The position numbers and the translations under genes are program-made. Of a DNA stretch of 64,000 nucleotides, positions 1 through 11,221 are shown piece by piece. The stretch is from Jackrogersella multiformis (Eukaryota; Ascomycota; Sordariomycetes; Xylariales; Hypoxylaceae), in contig CADCXD010000010.1 in assembly GCA_902806575.1 (NCBI GenBank), positions 62,001-126,000 of the forward strand, written 5' to 3'. Under the pieces are notes generated by a model. It saw only the letters and a program-made list of their open reading frames with translations. It did no database searches and was not told where the DNA came from. How positions within the stretch are numbered: position 1 is the stretch's first letter; every line of letters starts with the position of its first letter.

Positions 1-404
1 CCGCAGTCGCTAACTCTTTGAAAGCCTCAAAACGCAGGCCAGACGGAGGACATTCAGGAGTAATGATACCATCGCCGACGTAGCCTAGCATATCGAACTC
101 GATATCAAAGTTCCCTGTAGCGATGACTCCCCACTCGTTCTCTCCCCATCTAGACGTTCGGATTAGTCAACACTATGATGTTTACGACTCGCTATTCTGA
201 TACTTGCCTTCGATATAGCTCAATGAGCTCCTTAGTCGGGATACCGCGCTCTTCCACATTCTTAGGGCTCCAGCTAGCAAGGTCTTCAACCATCGAAGCC
301 TTATAGAAGCGATTCTTCGCGACTCTCCCTGAGAACTCGAATTGAAGGGGTTGGCTGAGAGACGCAACATCGGCAGGGGCAGACTCGTAGCGGCTTGTAG
401 GCAT
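1..404 (-). CDS. NADH:flavin oxidoreductase, old yellow enzyme family (5' part only)
   Basis: N-terminal part of an FMN-dependent old-yellow-enzyme-like oxidoreductase, which would use NAD(P)H to reduce activated alkenes; the gene runs off the left edge. Exon 1 is 404-208 and exon 2 is 149-1. Exon 1 encodes the family start pattern PLQFEFSGRVAKNRFYKASM, followed by ERGIPTKELIELYRR. Joining at 208/149 gives RRWGENEWGVIATGN, the expected first beta-strand region of the barrel, then GDGIITPECPP. The 58-bp intron (207-150) only restores this frame with a GC donor (AG|GCAAGT) and a CTAG acceptor; the nearby GT donor gives a wrong frame. About 115 residues are visible, so the catalytic and FMN-binding C-terminal part cannot be checked. 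The family assignment is firm; the substrate is unknown. Confidence 0.85.
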
Positions 405-1237
405 CGTGACTCGAGATGAAAAGGGGACAGATTAGAGTCTATGTATATAATCTGAATCCACTGGATCCTTGAATGAGTAATGAAGACTATTATTATTGCA
501 AAGTCGTTAACGATGATTCTTTATTCGACTGAGAAATTCCAGCGAGCACCACCTACATTTTTATACACCTTCATTAGGCTTACCCATGGCACCGTATTTG
601 TAAGGAGGCAAATCATCTTACACAGGTCGGACTATTCGTTTCCGATTTCATGACAAACAGTCCGCACCGCTGTTGTCTTTCATGGTGTATTGTCTATCAT
701 TGTAATCTAGGAGCTCCATAAATATTTCATGCCGACTCAGACCCCAAAGGCCGCGGAACTCCACGGTATTCCACGGTCATGATAACACCGTAGTGTCAAC
801 ACCGGCTTCCGCACCTATTTCAACAAGCTCGGAGTTATTATCTTGTATGCGATAATATTGGCCGAAGAGCTGGGATCACCAAGGTTACTATAATCACATC
901 CGGGACTGCTATTTATTCCATAACATCATTATTTATGCTTAGTCATGCACTTGGCGACATGGTTAAGAGTTTATGTGGTCATTTATCGTATTGCTGCCCC
1001 TATTTGCTGCTAGTACTTTGTCCAGGTGCGTTTCCACACCATTTATGCAGCTCCGTTGGGCTAGACACTATGTAAAGCCGCCTTGATGAGCAAGTAATAG
1101 CAACTCCAATCTCGGCATGTCGAGGTCAACTGCTTTGTCCCTCATCTCCCGCATGGGATGGAACATAAACCGAGAAACCACAACCTAAAAGCCGGCAACG
1201 TGGCAATCCGCCCTCACCTCATCCCTGTTTGCTTCAT
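405..1237. other. intergenic, no gene seen
   Basis: This holds the upstream region of the flavin oxidoreductase and the 3' flank of RTF1. No open frame with family resemblance and no RNA gene was recognised. Confidence 0.6.
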
Positions 1238-3592
1238 CTAGTCGATATCAACATCGATATCAAAATCGAGAGCCGCAATGATGTCATCGTCCACGATTGG
1301 TTTATGGATCTGTGGGATCCCCTTCTTGTCCTTCCCTGTCTGGTGGTTTTGTATCTGGAGCTTCTGCAGATGAGGCAGCATCGGTGCTTTCGTAGTGGCA
1401 GCCTGCTTCGGTGTTCCGTTCGCTGGTGTAGATGCACCGCTGTCATTGGTCGGCGTTGACTTCTGCTCAAGAGAGTCATTGGAATCCTGAGTAGACTTGG
1501 GCATGTGGCGTGTCTTCGCCTTCTCATTTCTCTGAGCCTTGCGTACTGCATCCGCGTTGCGTCGGCGGTTTTCGGCATTCAAGGCTGCTAAACGCTCCTG
1601 TTGAGATGGAACCGAACTTGTGGGCTTAGCAGATGGCGTTAAGCTAGTCTTAAATGCCAGACGCGGAGTCTCGAGAGAGTCCAACTGATCCTGTAGCTCC
1701 GAAGCTCGACCATCATCTCCGCAACGTTTGGCTTCTTCCATCAAGTTGACTAGTCGATTTCGCTCTGTAGGGGCAAACTTATCAAGCAGAGCTCGTTCTC
1801 GCTCGATCTTAGCATTCACCTCGGTGTTGGTCCAGGTATGATTCATGAGAGCGTTGATGTCGTCAATCTTAGCATCTAGCGTCGGCCTCTTGGGGAAAAT
1901 GACACCCTCGTCCTGGCAAACCTTTTTGTAGCGGTTGAACTCAGCCTGCAACATATTAGACTCGAACGAATATCATGGCAGAATCGCGAGACATACCTCC
2001 GTGAATGGGGAGTCGGAACAAATGATGAACGGCCATTCTCTTTCGGATTTGCCGTGGGCGGCCTTGAGGTATTGGTCAGTGACGAAAGTCTGACCGTTCG
2101 GCTTGCCCATAGCATATGGTTTGCCTTGCGTGAAGCCTAGGAAGACGTCGTCAGTACAAATGCATGTGACTGGTGTGTCTAGGATTTACCTTTAATGATG
2201 GCCATCCGATATACAGGCACGCCATCAGGTCCTGGGCCAAGGGAGACGCGAACATAGCAGCCGGTGATAGCTTCATTGAATCCGGGGTAGAAGCAAACTT
2301 GAGCGAAGCGGGTTCGACCAAGTCGGATGCGCTCGAAGTCACGCAAGTCGGCCAGGGGAATTTCTTTGACCTCGGGGGTTCGCGACTTGGAATGTCTGTC
2401 TCTAGATGCGCCTCGCCAACCGGAGTCGCTGTCTCCATCGCGATCCGGGCTATCGCGCGAGGCGGAATATGACATCTTGTTACGCTCTCGATCCTCCTCT
2501 CTGCGGCGCAAGCGATCGCTCTTCTCAGCCCTAGCACGGCGGAGCGACTCGATGCCGGCGCTCGTCTCGCCTACCTTTGACCCACCAACTCTTGTTCGCT
2601 GTCGCGACGTCTTACGCTGAGCTTCATCTAAGTCTGCGGTGCTGGCCTTACGCTTCCTGGCTGGTTGGCTGTCGTCCTCTCTCGTCTTCAATAACAGTCG
2701 ACGCAGCAGTATGTTCTGCCTCTGGCGGTCGACTTCCTCCTGACGCCTGGCAAGCAACTGTTCTCGCTCGAGTTCGGGCATGGCTAGAATTTCTTCCTTC
2801 TCAATCTCGCTCGCATAGATGCCTTCGACGGGGTACTTGTTATCGTCGTCATCTTCTACTTTGCCGTTGGTGTTGGTCGCTTGAAACGCGTCGGAATCGG
2901 AATCAGACTCGTCCATCGGCGCAGAATCCTGCGAGGCTGGGGAGGCAATAGAAGAACTGAAAGGAGACATGATGAAGAGTCAGACTGAGTTATTGCGTAG
3001 CTGAGAAAGTTGAGAAGTAAATGTGGGAGAAACTGAGGAGTAAATTTGAGGCCAACAGATAGGTTGCCAAAGGTGGGTGCTAAGGTGTCAAGGTGTCAAG
3101 GTGTCAAGGAATCAAAGGTAGAAGGGAGAAGGTAGAAGGTAGAAGGTAGAAAGCAGAAGGTAGAAGGTGGCAGGTGGGGCCACGACGTCGAGGTCGATGA
3201 AGTGAGTAGGTAGGTAGGTAAGTTTTATGTGCATTGGGCACATCGACGACGACCATGATCCGCCAAAAAAAGCCTAGAGGGGCAAACCTAGGTAGGTAGG
3301 CGAGAACAGAAGTTGGGAAGTAACAACAACATAGGTAAAATAGCAATAGCAATAACAGCAATAAAGCAATATTAATAGGCGGCTAGAGGTGCAGAACTTA
3401 CGCCTCTCCTTCCTCCTCGTCCGAATCATGTTTTCTCCTACTAGGCTTCTGCTTGATTTCTCTCGGCGTCTGTTTCTTGGACTCGGGGTCGGGAGACCTG
3501 GACGGGGAACGACTGATGGCCTGGTCTGGTTCCTCATCGGACGACTCGTCGCCGCCGACGAGGGCCAGAAGTTCATCATCGACGTCAGCCAT
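1238..3592 (-). CDS. RTF1: RNA polymerase-associated protein RTF1 (Paf1 complex, Plus3 domain)
   Basis: Subunit of the Paf1 elongation complex. It binds Spt5 through its Plus3 domain and supports H2B ubiquitination during RNA polymerase II transcription in the nucleus. Four exons are 3592-3402, 2956-2190, 2136-1997 and 1945-1238, giving 601 residues. The start MADVDDELLALVGGDESSDE is the typical fungal RTF1 N terminus; an in-frame ATG at 3664 would add 24 residues and is less likely. Next come an acidic/serine-rich stretch and a charged helical region (LEREQLLARRQEEVDRQ), then the Plus3 domain at about residues 265-395 (from LADLRDFERIRLGR through FTQGKPYAMGKPNGQ to WPFIICSDSPFTE). A basic C-terminal region ends in DDIIAALDFDIDVDID. 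Introns are 445, 53 and 51 bp; all donors are GT and the joined frames fit exactly. The unusually long first intron contains tandem repeats. Confidence 0.96.
3081..3168. repeat. tandem short repeats in RTF1 intron 1
   Basis: Several copies of a GTGTCAAG-like 8-mer are followed by repeated AGAAGGT units. They lie within the 445-bp first intron of RTF1, so they do not affect the protein. Confidence 0.8.
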
Positions 3593-4542
3593 ACTAACGC
3601 GACGTTTATTACGTGACGGCGATGCAAATCGAGCTCGAGAGCTTTCTTCTCTTCCTCTTTTCAACAGCTACGATTAGATATTAGACAGTGTGTGTGTTTC
3701 GCGAATGCGATGGGCTTCGAAACGGCGAGTAGCAGAGGTTGAGGTTCGATAGCTTGGTGTATTTAGCTGGTTCCAAAAATATATAGTGGCGCGTTCATTG
3801 GAACAGAACAGGCAAACCAAATTGATAATATTCAGAAAATGGCTCGAATTGAAGGGATGAGTTTCGTTGATGATGATGATGATAGGCTTCCCCTATTAAT
3901 GGTAGGAGGTAGGGTCAGACAAATAATGTAGAGGAATTAAAAGGAAGTTGAAATTCCAGCCTCATCCATCAATGGGATAGGTAGGTACTCTAGGTACTCT
4001 AGGTACCTCTCTAGGTAAGTTCCAAACCTTATGGACGGGCTAGGTAGTCTAGGCCTTTCAAAAGCTATTTGTTCCTTCCATTGTTTTAATTGGATGATAT
4101 GGATGGATTGTTCCCTTGCTTTAGGTTAGGTAGGTACCTACCTAATTAATTCTAACCTAGAAGATAGCCCTAGTACCCTAGGTACCTATCCGAAGCTCTT
4201 CCTGCAATCCATGGATGTAATGCGCCACATATTATACGCCCCAACTTTCCGGAAGTCGAAGCTCGAGAACCTTACCTATCTGCCTAGGGTACCTACCTAG
4301 GTACCTAGGTAGTTTCCGTCCCGCAGCCGCATGAACTTACATGTACCTGCCTACCTAGGTAGGTAGGCAGCTGCTATGCTGCTGTTCCTGTCCTACCTAG
4401 TACCTATATGTACATATTTCCTCCCACTTTATGTAGGAGGTATTATTAGATAGCTAGGTAGATATTAAATCGATACCAAATCATAACTACCTCCTACCAA
4501 CGGTCTCTTGCGTAGTAGATACCAAAATCAAGCATCCGGGCC
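3593..4542. other. divergent intergenic region RTF1/COQ7
   Basis: Shared upstream region of two divergently transcribed genes. Its right half is packed with TACCTAGGTA/TAGGTAGG words. No coding potential is seen. Confidence 0.6.
4121..4400. repeat. cluster of palindromic TACCTAGGTA words
   Basis: Dense run of overlapping CCTAGG-centred words (for example GTACCTACCTAGGTACCTAG near 4289). Because the core is palindromic the same words occur on both strands. Similar runs recur in most intergenic regions of this window and in some introns. Confidence 0.85.
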
Positions 4543-5380
4543 ATGTCTTTACCAAGAATTCAAACGCGCATACCGCGCCATAACCTACAATCACATTTAC
4601 GTGACTTTCTCGTACCTACCTTCTTCCAGCCGGACCGAAGACAGTTCTTAAGCACGACTTCGAAGCATGATGCCACTATCTCCACGACCTCATCCTCCTC
4701 TCCAGTTAATCCGCCAAGGCCTCAGCCCAAGCGCAAGCCTCTGACAAAAGAGCAGCGAGACTTTCTCTCGTCAGCTGTAAGGCTATTTGCTATTTGTTAA
4801 CCGCCTCGAGTTCTAGAATTCGTGCTAAGATATGGCCTCCTTGAAGCTTCGTGTAAACCAAGCAGGAGAACTAGCTGCCTGCCTGATCTATACCGCCCAG
4901 ACTCCGCCTCTTATAAATGCGCACCCGCATCTCCGGCCTTTGATGGCTCACATGTATGCGCAAGAAGAAGGCCACTTCAATACGTTCAACTCCCTTATCG
5001 CCAAGCACCGTGTGCGCCCGACCGCCCTCTATCCGCTCTGGTCCGTCATGGCAACTGGTTTGGGCTGGTCAACCGCAGTCATGGGTCGCGAGGCCGCAAT
5101 GGCTTGCACGGAAGCCGTAGAGACGGAGATCGGAGGTCACTACAACAACCAAATACGGGCGTTGCTAGAAATGTTCGACCAATGGGAAGCGGACGGCTAT
5201 GAAGTGGGCGAGGAGCTCCAAGACCTCGTCAAAACGTTGAGGCGGATACGAGACGAAGAGCTAGAGCATTTAGACCATGCCGTCGACAACGATGCGAAGA
5301 AAGCCGAACCGCACTGGTTATTGACCGGTGTCATACGGCTAGGATGCAGAGGTGCAATTTGGGTCAGCGAGAGAGTATAA
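4543..5380 (+). CDS. COQ7: 5-demethoxyubiquinone hydroxylase, mitochondrial (COQ7/CAT5)
   Basis: Di-iron hydroxylase of ubiquinone biosynthesis, acting on demethoxyubiquinone at the matrix face of the inner mitochondrial membrane. Exons 4543-4776 and 4847-5380 give 255 residues; the 70-bp intron has donor GTAAGG, a GCTAAG branch-like site and acceptor AAG. The join gives SSALRVNQAGELAA, the conserved start of the COQ7 domain. Di-iron ligand motifs are visible: E86 in AGELAA, E118/E119 with H121 in AQEEGHF, the helix ETEIGGHYNNQ, and DEELEHLDHA near the C terminus. The first 75 residues are Arg/Ser-rich with few acidic residues, consistent with a mitochondrial presequence. Length fits fungal COQ7. 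An ATG at 4832 upstream of exon 2 lies within the intron and is not the start. Confidence 0.96.
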
Positions 5381-6365
5381 ATTTGGTCTCTCGAGGTCTA
5401 GGTTTCAACAGTCCGCTTATGACCTTGGGTTCTATTCCACTCGATGCTCAGAGATGTCATAATCTCCATAGGTACTTGGTGAGTTTCCTATGCTTTTGAC
5501 GATGGGAAATGTCTTATAGAAAGACTGCCTGTTCTCCTTCAGGGACATACGAGGTCATATCCTAAGATGGAGGCCCGATCGAGGCCCGCGCGAGCCTCAT
5601 GATTCCAGATGAACACCTAAGCATAATACGATTAGGTTACGTTTGTAAATTGGATTTCACCAATCTAAAATGTATCAAAAATCTGTTGAATTGATTGCCA
5701 TTACCAGACGGGCTCTTTGACAGGATAACTTTTTCTTCTTCTGTCCTTCTGATCTTCTAAAGACTCGGGGCAACTAATAGCCAAAGAAGACTGCTACTGT
5801 TTACCTACTTCACCGCCATACTCAGTCGACTGTTATAATTCATATATGGAATCGAGACAACGCTCAATATCGGAGAAGAAAAATTAGAGTACCTAGATAC
5901 TAGGTCGTTACTCAAGTACCATGTAAGACTAGGTATCTCTTGCCGGTAAGAGTCATCGGCGTGTTGAACCTACCTAAGGTACCTACATACCTACTGTGTA
6001 TAAGTACCTTGCAACTACCATGAACCGTCAGCCAACCGGCAATGCCATCGGGGTAAGAACAGTGGATCCGTATAACCTCCTTGCCTCCCGGGAAGGTGGA
6101 ATCGGAGTCAGGTATAATACCTACCTACTTACCTAGGTACATACCTAGGCACATACCTACATATCCTAGGTAGGTGGGCATCTATATATACTTAGGCTGC
6201 ATAGGTAATATTCGATTTTTATATTTCTATATTTCTATATTTCTATAGCTACAGACCAAACTCACCTAAAAGTCTAACTTATAACCCTACTCACTCTTAC
6301 TTCTTTTACGATACTAAGAGCAAGAGCAAAAGCAAAATAACCGAAAGGGAGAACAGGCGGAAGCA
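5381..6365. other. intergenic, no gene seen
   Basis: COQ7 3' flank and upstream region of the GNAT gene. It contains TACCTAGGTA words around 5890-6180 and a short tandem repeat just before the next gene. No convincing coding region was found. Confidence 0.6.
6223..6246. repeat. ATTTCTAT x3 tandem repeat
   Basis: Three direct copies of an 8-bp unit lie about 120 bp upstream of the GNAT start codon. Confidence 0.85.
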
Positions 6366-7205
6366 ATGGCGTTACCCTTTCCGGTACCCCCGTCCCTCCC
6401 TCCGGCCTTCTCTATATCCCGCTGCACGACTGCGGACGTAGACGAACTCAACGAGATATATTACCTCTCGTTCCTAACTGATCCTGGGAATACCTTCTGG
6501 TGGCCGCCCGGCAAGGAGTCTATGGTCGCATGGACAAAGCGCCGCATCCACCGCAAGATGGCTGACCGGACCACGCGACACTTCAAGATCACTGACGTAC
6601 AGAGCGGTGATATAGTTGCATTTTCCAGGTGGGATATCCCCGAAGGATACGCGGCGGCCTTCGGAGAATGGAACGGGGGTAATGTGACGACTATTGTAGA
6701 CGTCCCCCCGATCGCCACGGTGGACAAAGGCACGGGGAAGGGGAATGCGCCTATCGAAGTCAATACGGCCCCCATTGTTGACCTTCCGGGTGGCGCCCGG
6801 ACAGAACTGTGCGAGATGTTCTTTAACGCACTGAAAGATATGTCAAAGAAGCAGAACGCGGAGACGATGCTAGGTAAGTGACGATGAAACCAATATACCG
6901 GATTCCGTTCAATGGCTAAATTGAGAGTATCGTGTACGCATATAGGTCTATCGCTCTTATGCACATTACCGAAATATCATCGGAGAGGCGCCGCGAAGGC
7001 GCTAATCTCACCCATGTTGGCTCTCGCCGATGCCCATGGTCTCAAGACGTATCTTGAGGCAACACCCGGCGGCAAGCCGGTCTATGAGAAATTGGGTTTC
7101 CAAGAGATAGACCAGTTGAATTTCGACCTCGACAAGCTGACAGGAAAGCCTTGCGGGGTATATAAGCTATCGATCATGGTACGGGAGCCAAAATCGATAC
7201 GATAG
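6366..7205 (+). CDS. GNAT family N-acetyltransferase
   Basis: Probable acetyl-CoA-dependent N-acetyltransferase of the fungal GNAT type; acceptor unknown. Exons 6366-6873 and 6946-7205 give 255 residues, with a 72-bp intron (GTAAGT...ATAG) splitting a glycine codon. The N-terminal half has the common arrangement ISRCTTADVDELNEIYYLSF, then FKITDVQSGDIVAFSRWDIP. The acetyl-CoA pyrophosphate-binding motif is LPKYHRRGAAKAL, with RRGAA at about residues 182-186. It is followed by ATPGGKPVYEKLGF, the usual C-terminal GNAT strand-helix. Such proteins are common in Pezizomycotina with no assigned substrate. No signal peptide is seen, so it is probably cytosolic. Confidence 0.9.
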
Positions 7206-8733
7206 CATATGAAAAGGGGAGTTCTAGAATTGGAATGAAAGGCAGTTTGATGCTGCCCGTGGGCATGTTGTGGATAGTCCGATCATCAATGTGGTTTCGT
7301 GGACGAAACAGCTTATCTAGAATCATGACACAAGTGTGATTTATTATCTCGTTTCGATGATCTCTCTATGAACCTACCTAGGTACCTAGCCGGGTTTGCC
7401 AGTATTAAGATTGCTAATCGATATTATACGAGATCAATCGCATCGTTGATATTGCAATGTGGTATTGACCCTTGAAGCTCGTTTAAGGTCGTGGCGTGAT
7501 GAATCTCGTCGACTGGCTTTATCTAGTTCAGTGATCAATGGCAGTTAATTAAAGAAGAATGGATGATGATCTCTCGCTGAGCGAGAGAATGACGGGAACT
7601 ACGTCTTCGGCCTTTGACCCTACCGACAGTATCGAAAACAAGCATCGGAATACCTCCTTCAAGACCTAACACGTTGCTAAATCAAAGTCACCAACAAGAC
7701 AGTGTTTGGTGTACAGACTAGAGGGCACGGTCCTCAAACATAGCGTGATTAGTGGTAGAAAACAATTCCCAGAAGGGAACCATCCGCGAGCACGATCTAG
7801 AATATGTACGCTCGGGGACTAAAAGAAGAGCTAGACAAGGAAGCCGGGATTTATTTTGACTCTAACATAGTAAGGCATGTAATAATAGTGGTGAATAAGA
7901 CTGATCATGATAAACTCGGAGTTTTTAATTGAATAAACTGTCTAAGGTCAACACCTTGATGTTGGTAAGCTTGAATCCAAGTGTTTATTCCTTCGCCGTC
8001 CGTAAATAGAAGAGACATGCTAAGTGAAAGATAATACCTAACGAGGAAACTCGTGAATAGGTAGCTAGATGGTAAACATACTGAGCTAACAAGGTTACTA
8101 CCTAGGTACTGTAAGACATATGTACAGCTCGGCTCGTATTGCATATTGCTTATAGGTGACACTGCTTGCCAGTAGCGCTCTACACTAGGTAGCCAAATAT
8201 ATCGACATCGCGACTTAAACGACGAGGGACGGAATAGTACATGTAACCTACTATAAGTACCTAGAGAAAGCTATGATAAGTGACCAACATATGTGCCACA
8301 TATGCCTATGATAGCACAAGGCTAATTACCTAGGTAGTAATAGGATGGTGAAAATGGGTCTGGGGAGCTGAGGAGGTAAGAGTTGGATGAAGGTTTCACC
8401 ATCTTCATAACCTCACTAGAGCCTAGCTGCAATACTCTCGGAGCATAGATGCCTATTTGGTACACCATATGCGATAGATGCGAGGCTACCTTGTAGGAGA
8501 ATATCACGCCAGCCAGTCATAGAGCATGGATGTGAAGCTGATGTCGGAGAGTAGGTATGATCCTTGGGTCAAATGATCGAACCAACGATGGAATGATACA
8601 GCCTAGGTAGAAAAATAACAAGAAAGAGAAAATAAATCGAGGCATGTTAGCCGTGCGGCGACTAATCTACACTGGGATCTCGATGTTTCGAGCAAGGCTT
8701 CGATATACTTTGATACATACTATGCCCTATATT

Positions 8734-8771
<38 letters not shown>

Positions 8772-10350
8772 TTACTTGGTACTAATGTAATAGTATCCCG
8801 TAGGTTACGATATAATTTCGTTTCGAAACTTCCATACGTAGTACTTCTTAACTCAGTGCGTATATGTTGTTACCGCACGGACAGGTCGTTAGCATTATTA
8901 CAGGGGGTTCATCGGTGACTAGCAGATATTAGTTTCAGTTCCCTGCACTTTGCACTCTGCAGTATGTGAATTTACTTGATCTTATTAGTGGATAAAGTTG
9001 TAAGATAATGTCAGAGTAATATTCATATCAGCATCCGTATTATTGTATTTTGGATATAAAGTAAGACGTGCAATCTGTCTTTCTAGAGCTGGACTCTACG
9101 TCATCCGAAGGAATAGGAGGAGCGCGCTGGCGCTGTTATTATCTCTTCTTTCTTTAGTACCGGTAGTACACTACCGATAGGTAGGGATGTAATAAAGAGC
9201 CCTGCATACCTAGGTATTTATTACCCAAGTTGATCCAACTGCAACGTGGGGGAACACCTAAAGGGGAAATCCTATCCCTGCCAGTTAGCTGCAGTGGGCC
9301 ATGGCGACAGCTTCCCCTGGTTAATATTAGAAGCAAACAGCAATATCTGTACCTATATCTGTAAAGTATATCTGTATATCTGCAAAATACCTACCTAGTT
9401 TACATAGTAGGCTATATAGATCTCCATATTTTTGGGCGGTCTGAAGTCAACATACATACCTAGCTCAAAGGATTGCAATCCTCCAGATTCTACCAATATC
9501 GAGTATTGCTGATTTTCCAAGTGATAAACCTGTCTACTAGCTAACTACCTAGGTAGGTACACATTCTAGACGCAGGATGCTGACCAATGCAAATATTAGT
9601 GAGACAAACCAAGGAAGGCTAGGAATAGAAATACGAACTTGAAAAATTCGCTGCTGATATATTACATAGTACGTGGTAAGAAATTCTACAATGACAACCT
9701 AATAGTAGGTAGGTATTCATCAATACTAGGTGCTACCAATCAACAGGGATCATGAGCGAACCGGGCCCTGGCATGGGATATTCAAAGCATAGAATGCCAT
9801 ACATACCTACTATGTAGTATGTGAGACATGGCCCAGTGAGCTACACATCGATGGCCCTGGCGAACATCAACTATATTTACAACTAAAGGGGACTTAATGA
9901 TCGACCTGGCCGCAGCGCAGCCTTGTAGATATCCCTCAAAGATCGAATGTTTAGCCGATACCTACCTGGTCTACTCAAACAAGGGGTCGGTTGACCTGAC
10001 TGCATGACTAGCAGTAGATGAAGAAACGAAGAAACAGGGGATCAGTCTTACATAGTACAACCCTTGAGGGTTAGCTAGGTCCACCATATCCTAGAGACAT
10101 TCAAGTTGGTCTTGAGGCCTTAGCTACCTAGGTAGGAATGCTTCCAAGAATGATAAATACTTCCGCATGGCGCCTCCATGCCATGGCACCTGGGAGCCAT
10201 GCGACCAAGAGCTACTGGGAATTATTGCACGACAACCCAACAACAGTCCATCAAGAACCACACTTGATAAAGAGACTTGGTACGATCTGAAATACTTGAG
10301 TTACTATACTAAGCTGGTCCTCATCATCACGTCCAAAATTCAAAAATCAA
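7206..10350. other. 3.1-kb region without a recognisable gene
   Basis: Only short, composition-driven open frames occur on either strand (for example 7905-8162, 8322-8507 and 9154-9336). TACCTAGGTA words are scattered throughout and there is one ACT microsatellite. No transposon, tRNA or conserved protein fragment was recognised. Confidence 0.55.
8738..8770. repeat. (ACT)11 microsatellite
   Basis: Eleven perfect ACT units in non-coding DNA. Confidence 0.95.
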
Positions 10351-11221
10351 ATGTTGGCTACTAAACACTTAACATGGTGCGTGCTGGCATGCGCATCACA
10401 AGTGGTGAATGGTGAGTTTATTTATGGCCTATTCTACTAAGCTTGTCGCCTAACGATTTCTAGGCCTTGCCTTGCCGAAGCTTAATATCTTCGACGTAGT
10501 TGAAGGTATAGCAAGGGACACCGCCCTAGCTGAAGCGAAGGGGTTCGGAAATGGCATGCCCTTGCGAATCATGCCCTTAGGCGCCTCCATCACCTTCGGC
10601 TTCGGGTCCTCGGACGGGAACGGGTACCGCAAAGTCCTCCGTAACCAACTAGAACAAAACGGAAACAAGGTCAATATGGTTGGGGACAATCCGGGCGGCG
10701 ATATGGTAGACAACGAGACCGAGGGCTGGAAAGGCTTCGTAATCGACGAGGTTCACACCAAGGCGTCGAAGGCCGTGCCCGAGTTCAAGCCCAATGTCAT
10801 CCTCATCAACCTTGGGACGAACGACTGCATCCAGAACAAGGACGTGCCCAACGCGGGGAATCGAATGACGAGCCTACTCAATGACCTCTACAAAGACTCT
10901 CCCCAAGCCACCGTCATCCTATCTACTCTGCTAGTGAACGCCGACGCAACTGTGCAGAGTCGCGTCAATGACTTCAACTCCCAGATGAGGACCGTGGCAA
11001 CCCAATTTCAGGCCTCTCTACATCGACTTGTCTTAGTCGACATGCAGACCAAGGCAGGCCCTACGGTGGCGGACTTGAATGCGGACGGCATTCATCCGTC
11101 TGACGCGGGATACGCGAAGATGGCCAACGTCTGGTTCGCAGGCCTCAATGAGGCGAGCCAGCGGGGCTTTCTACAGAAGGCAGAAACTGTTGCCGGGCTG
11201 ACGGATGACGGCGCGTTATAA
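10351..11221 (+). CDS. secreted SGNH/GDSL-type esterase (carbohydrate esterase family 3-like)
   Basis: Predicted extracellular hydrolase with an SGNH fold; the nearest known group is the CE3 acetylxylan-esterase-like lipases/esterases. Exons 10351-10411 and 10464-11221 give 272 residues. The 52-bp intron has donor GTGAGT, branch CTAAC and acceptor TTCTAG. The short first exon supplies a signal peptide (MLATKHLTWCVLACASQVV) that the long open frame lacks; an exon-2-only reading has no ATG at the right place. Catalytic blocks are block I MPLGASITFG with Ser62, block III NLGTND with Asn140, and block V DGIHPSDAGY with Asp228 and His231. The oxyanion block II glycine is probably in the GDNPGGD region. 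The gene is isolated in a gene-poor stretch. Substrate is inferred only from family. Confidence 0.92.

Noticed and set aside
4822..5202. 126-codon alternate frame over COQ7
   Set aside because: Out-of-frame shadow of the COQ7 second exon.
6020..6053. Possible 5' exon (MNRQPTGNAIG followed by GTAAGA)
   Set aside because: No downstream acceptor gives a frame leading into the GNAT protein, which already has a suitable ATG.
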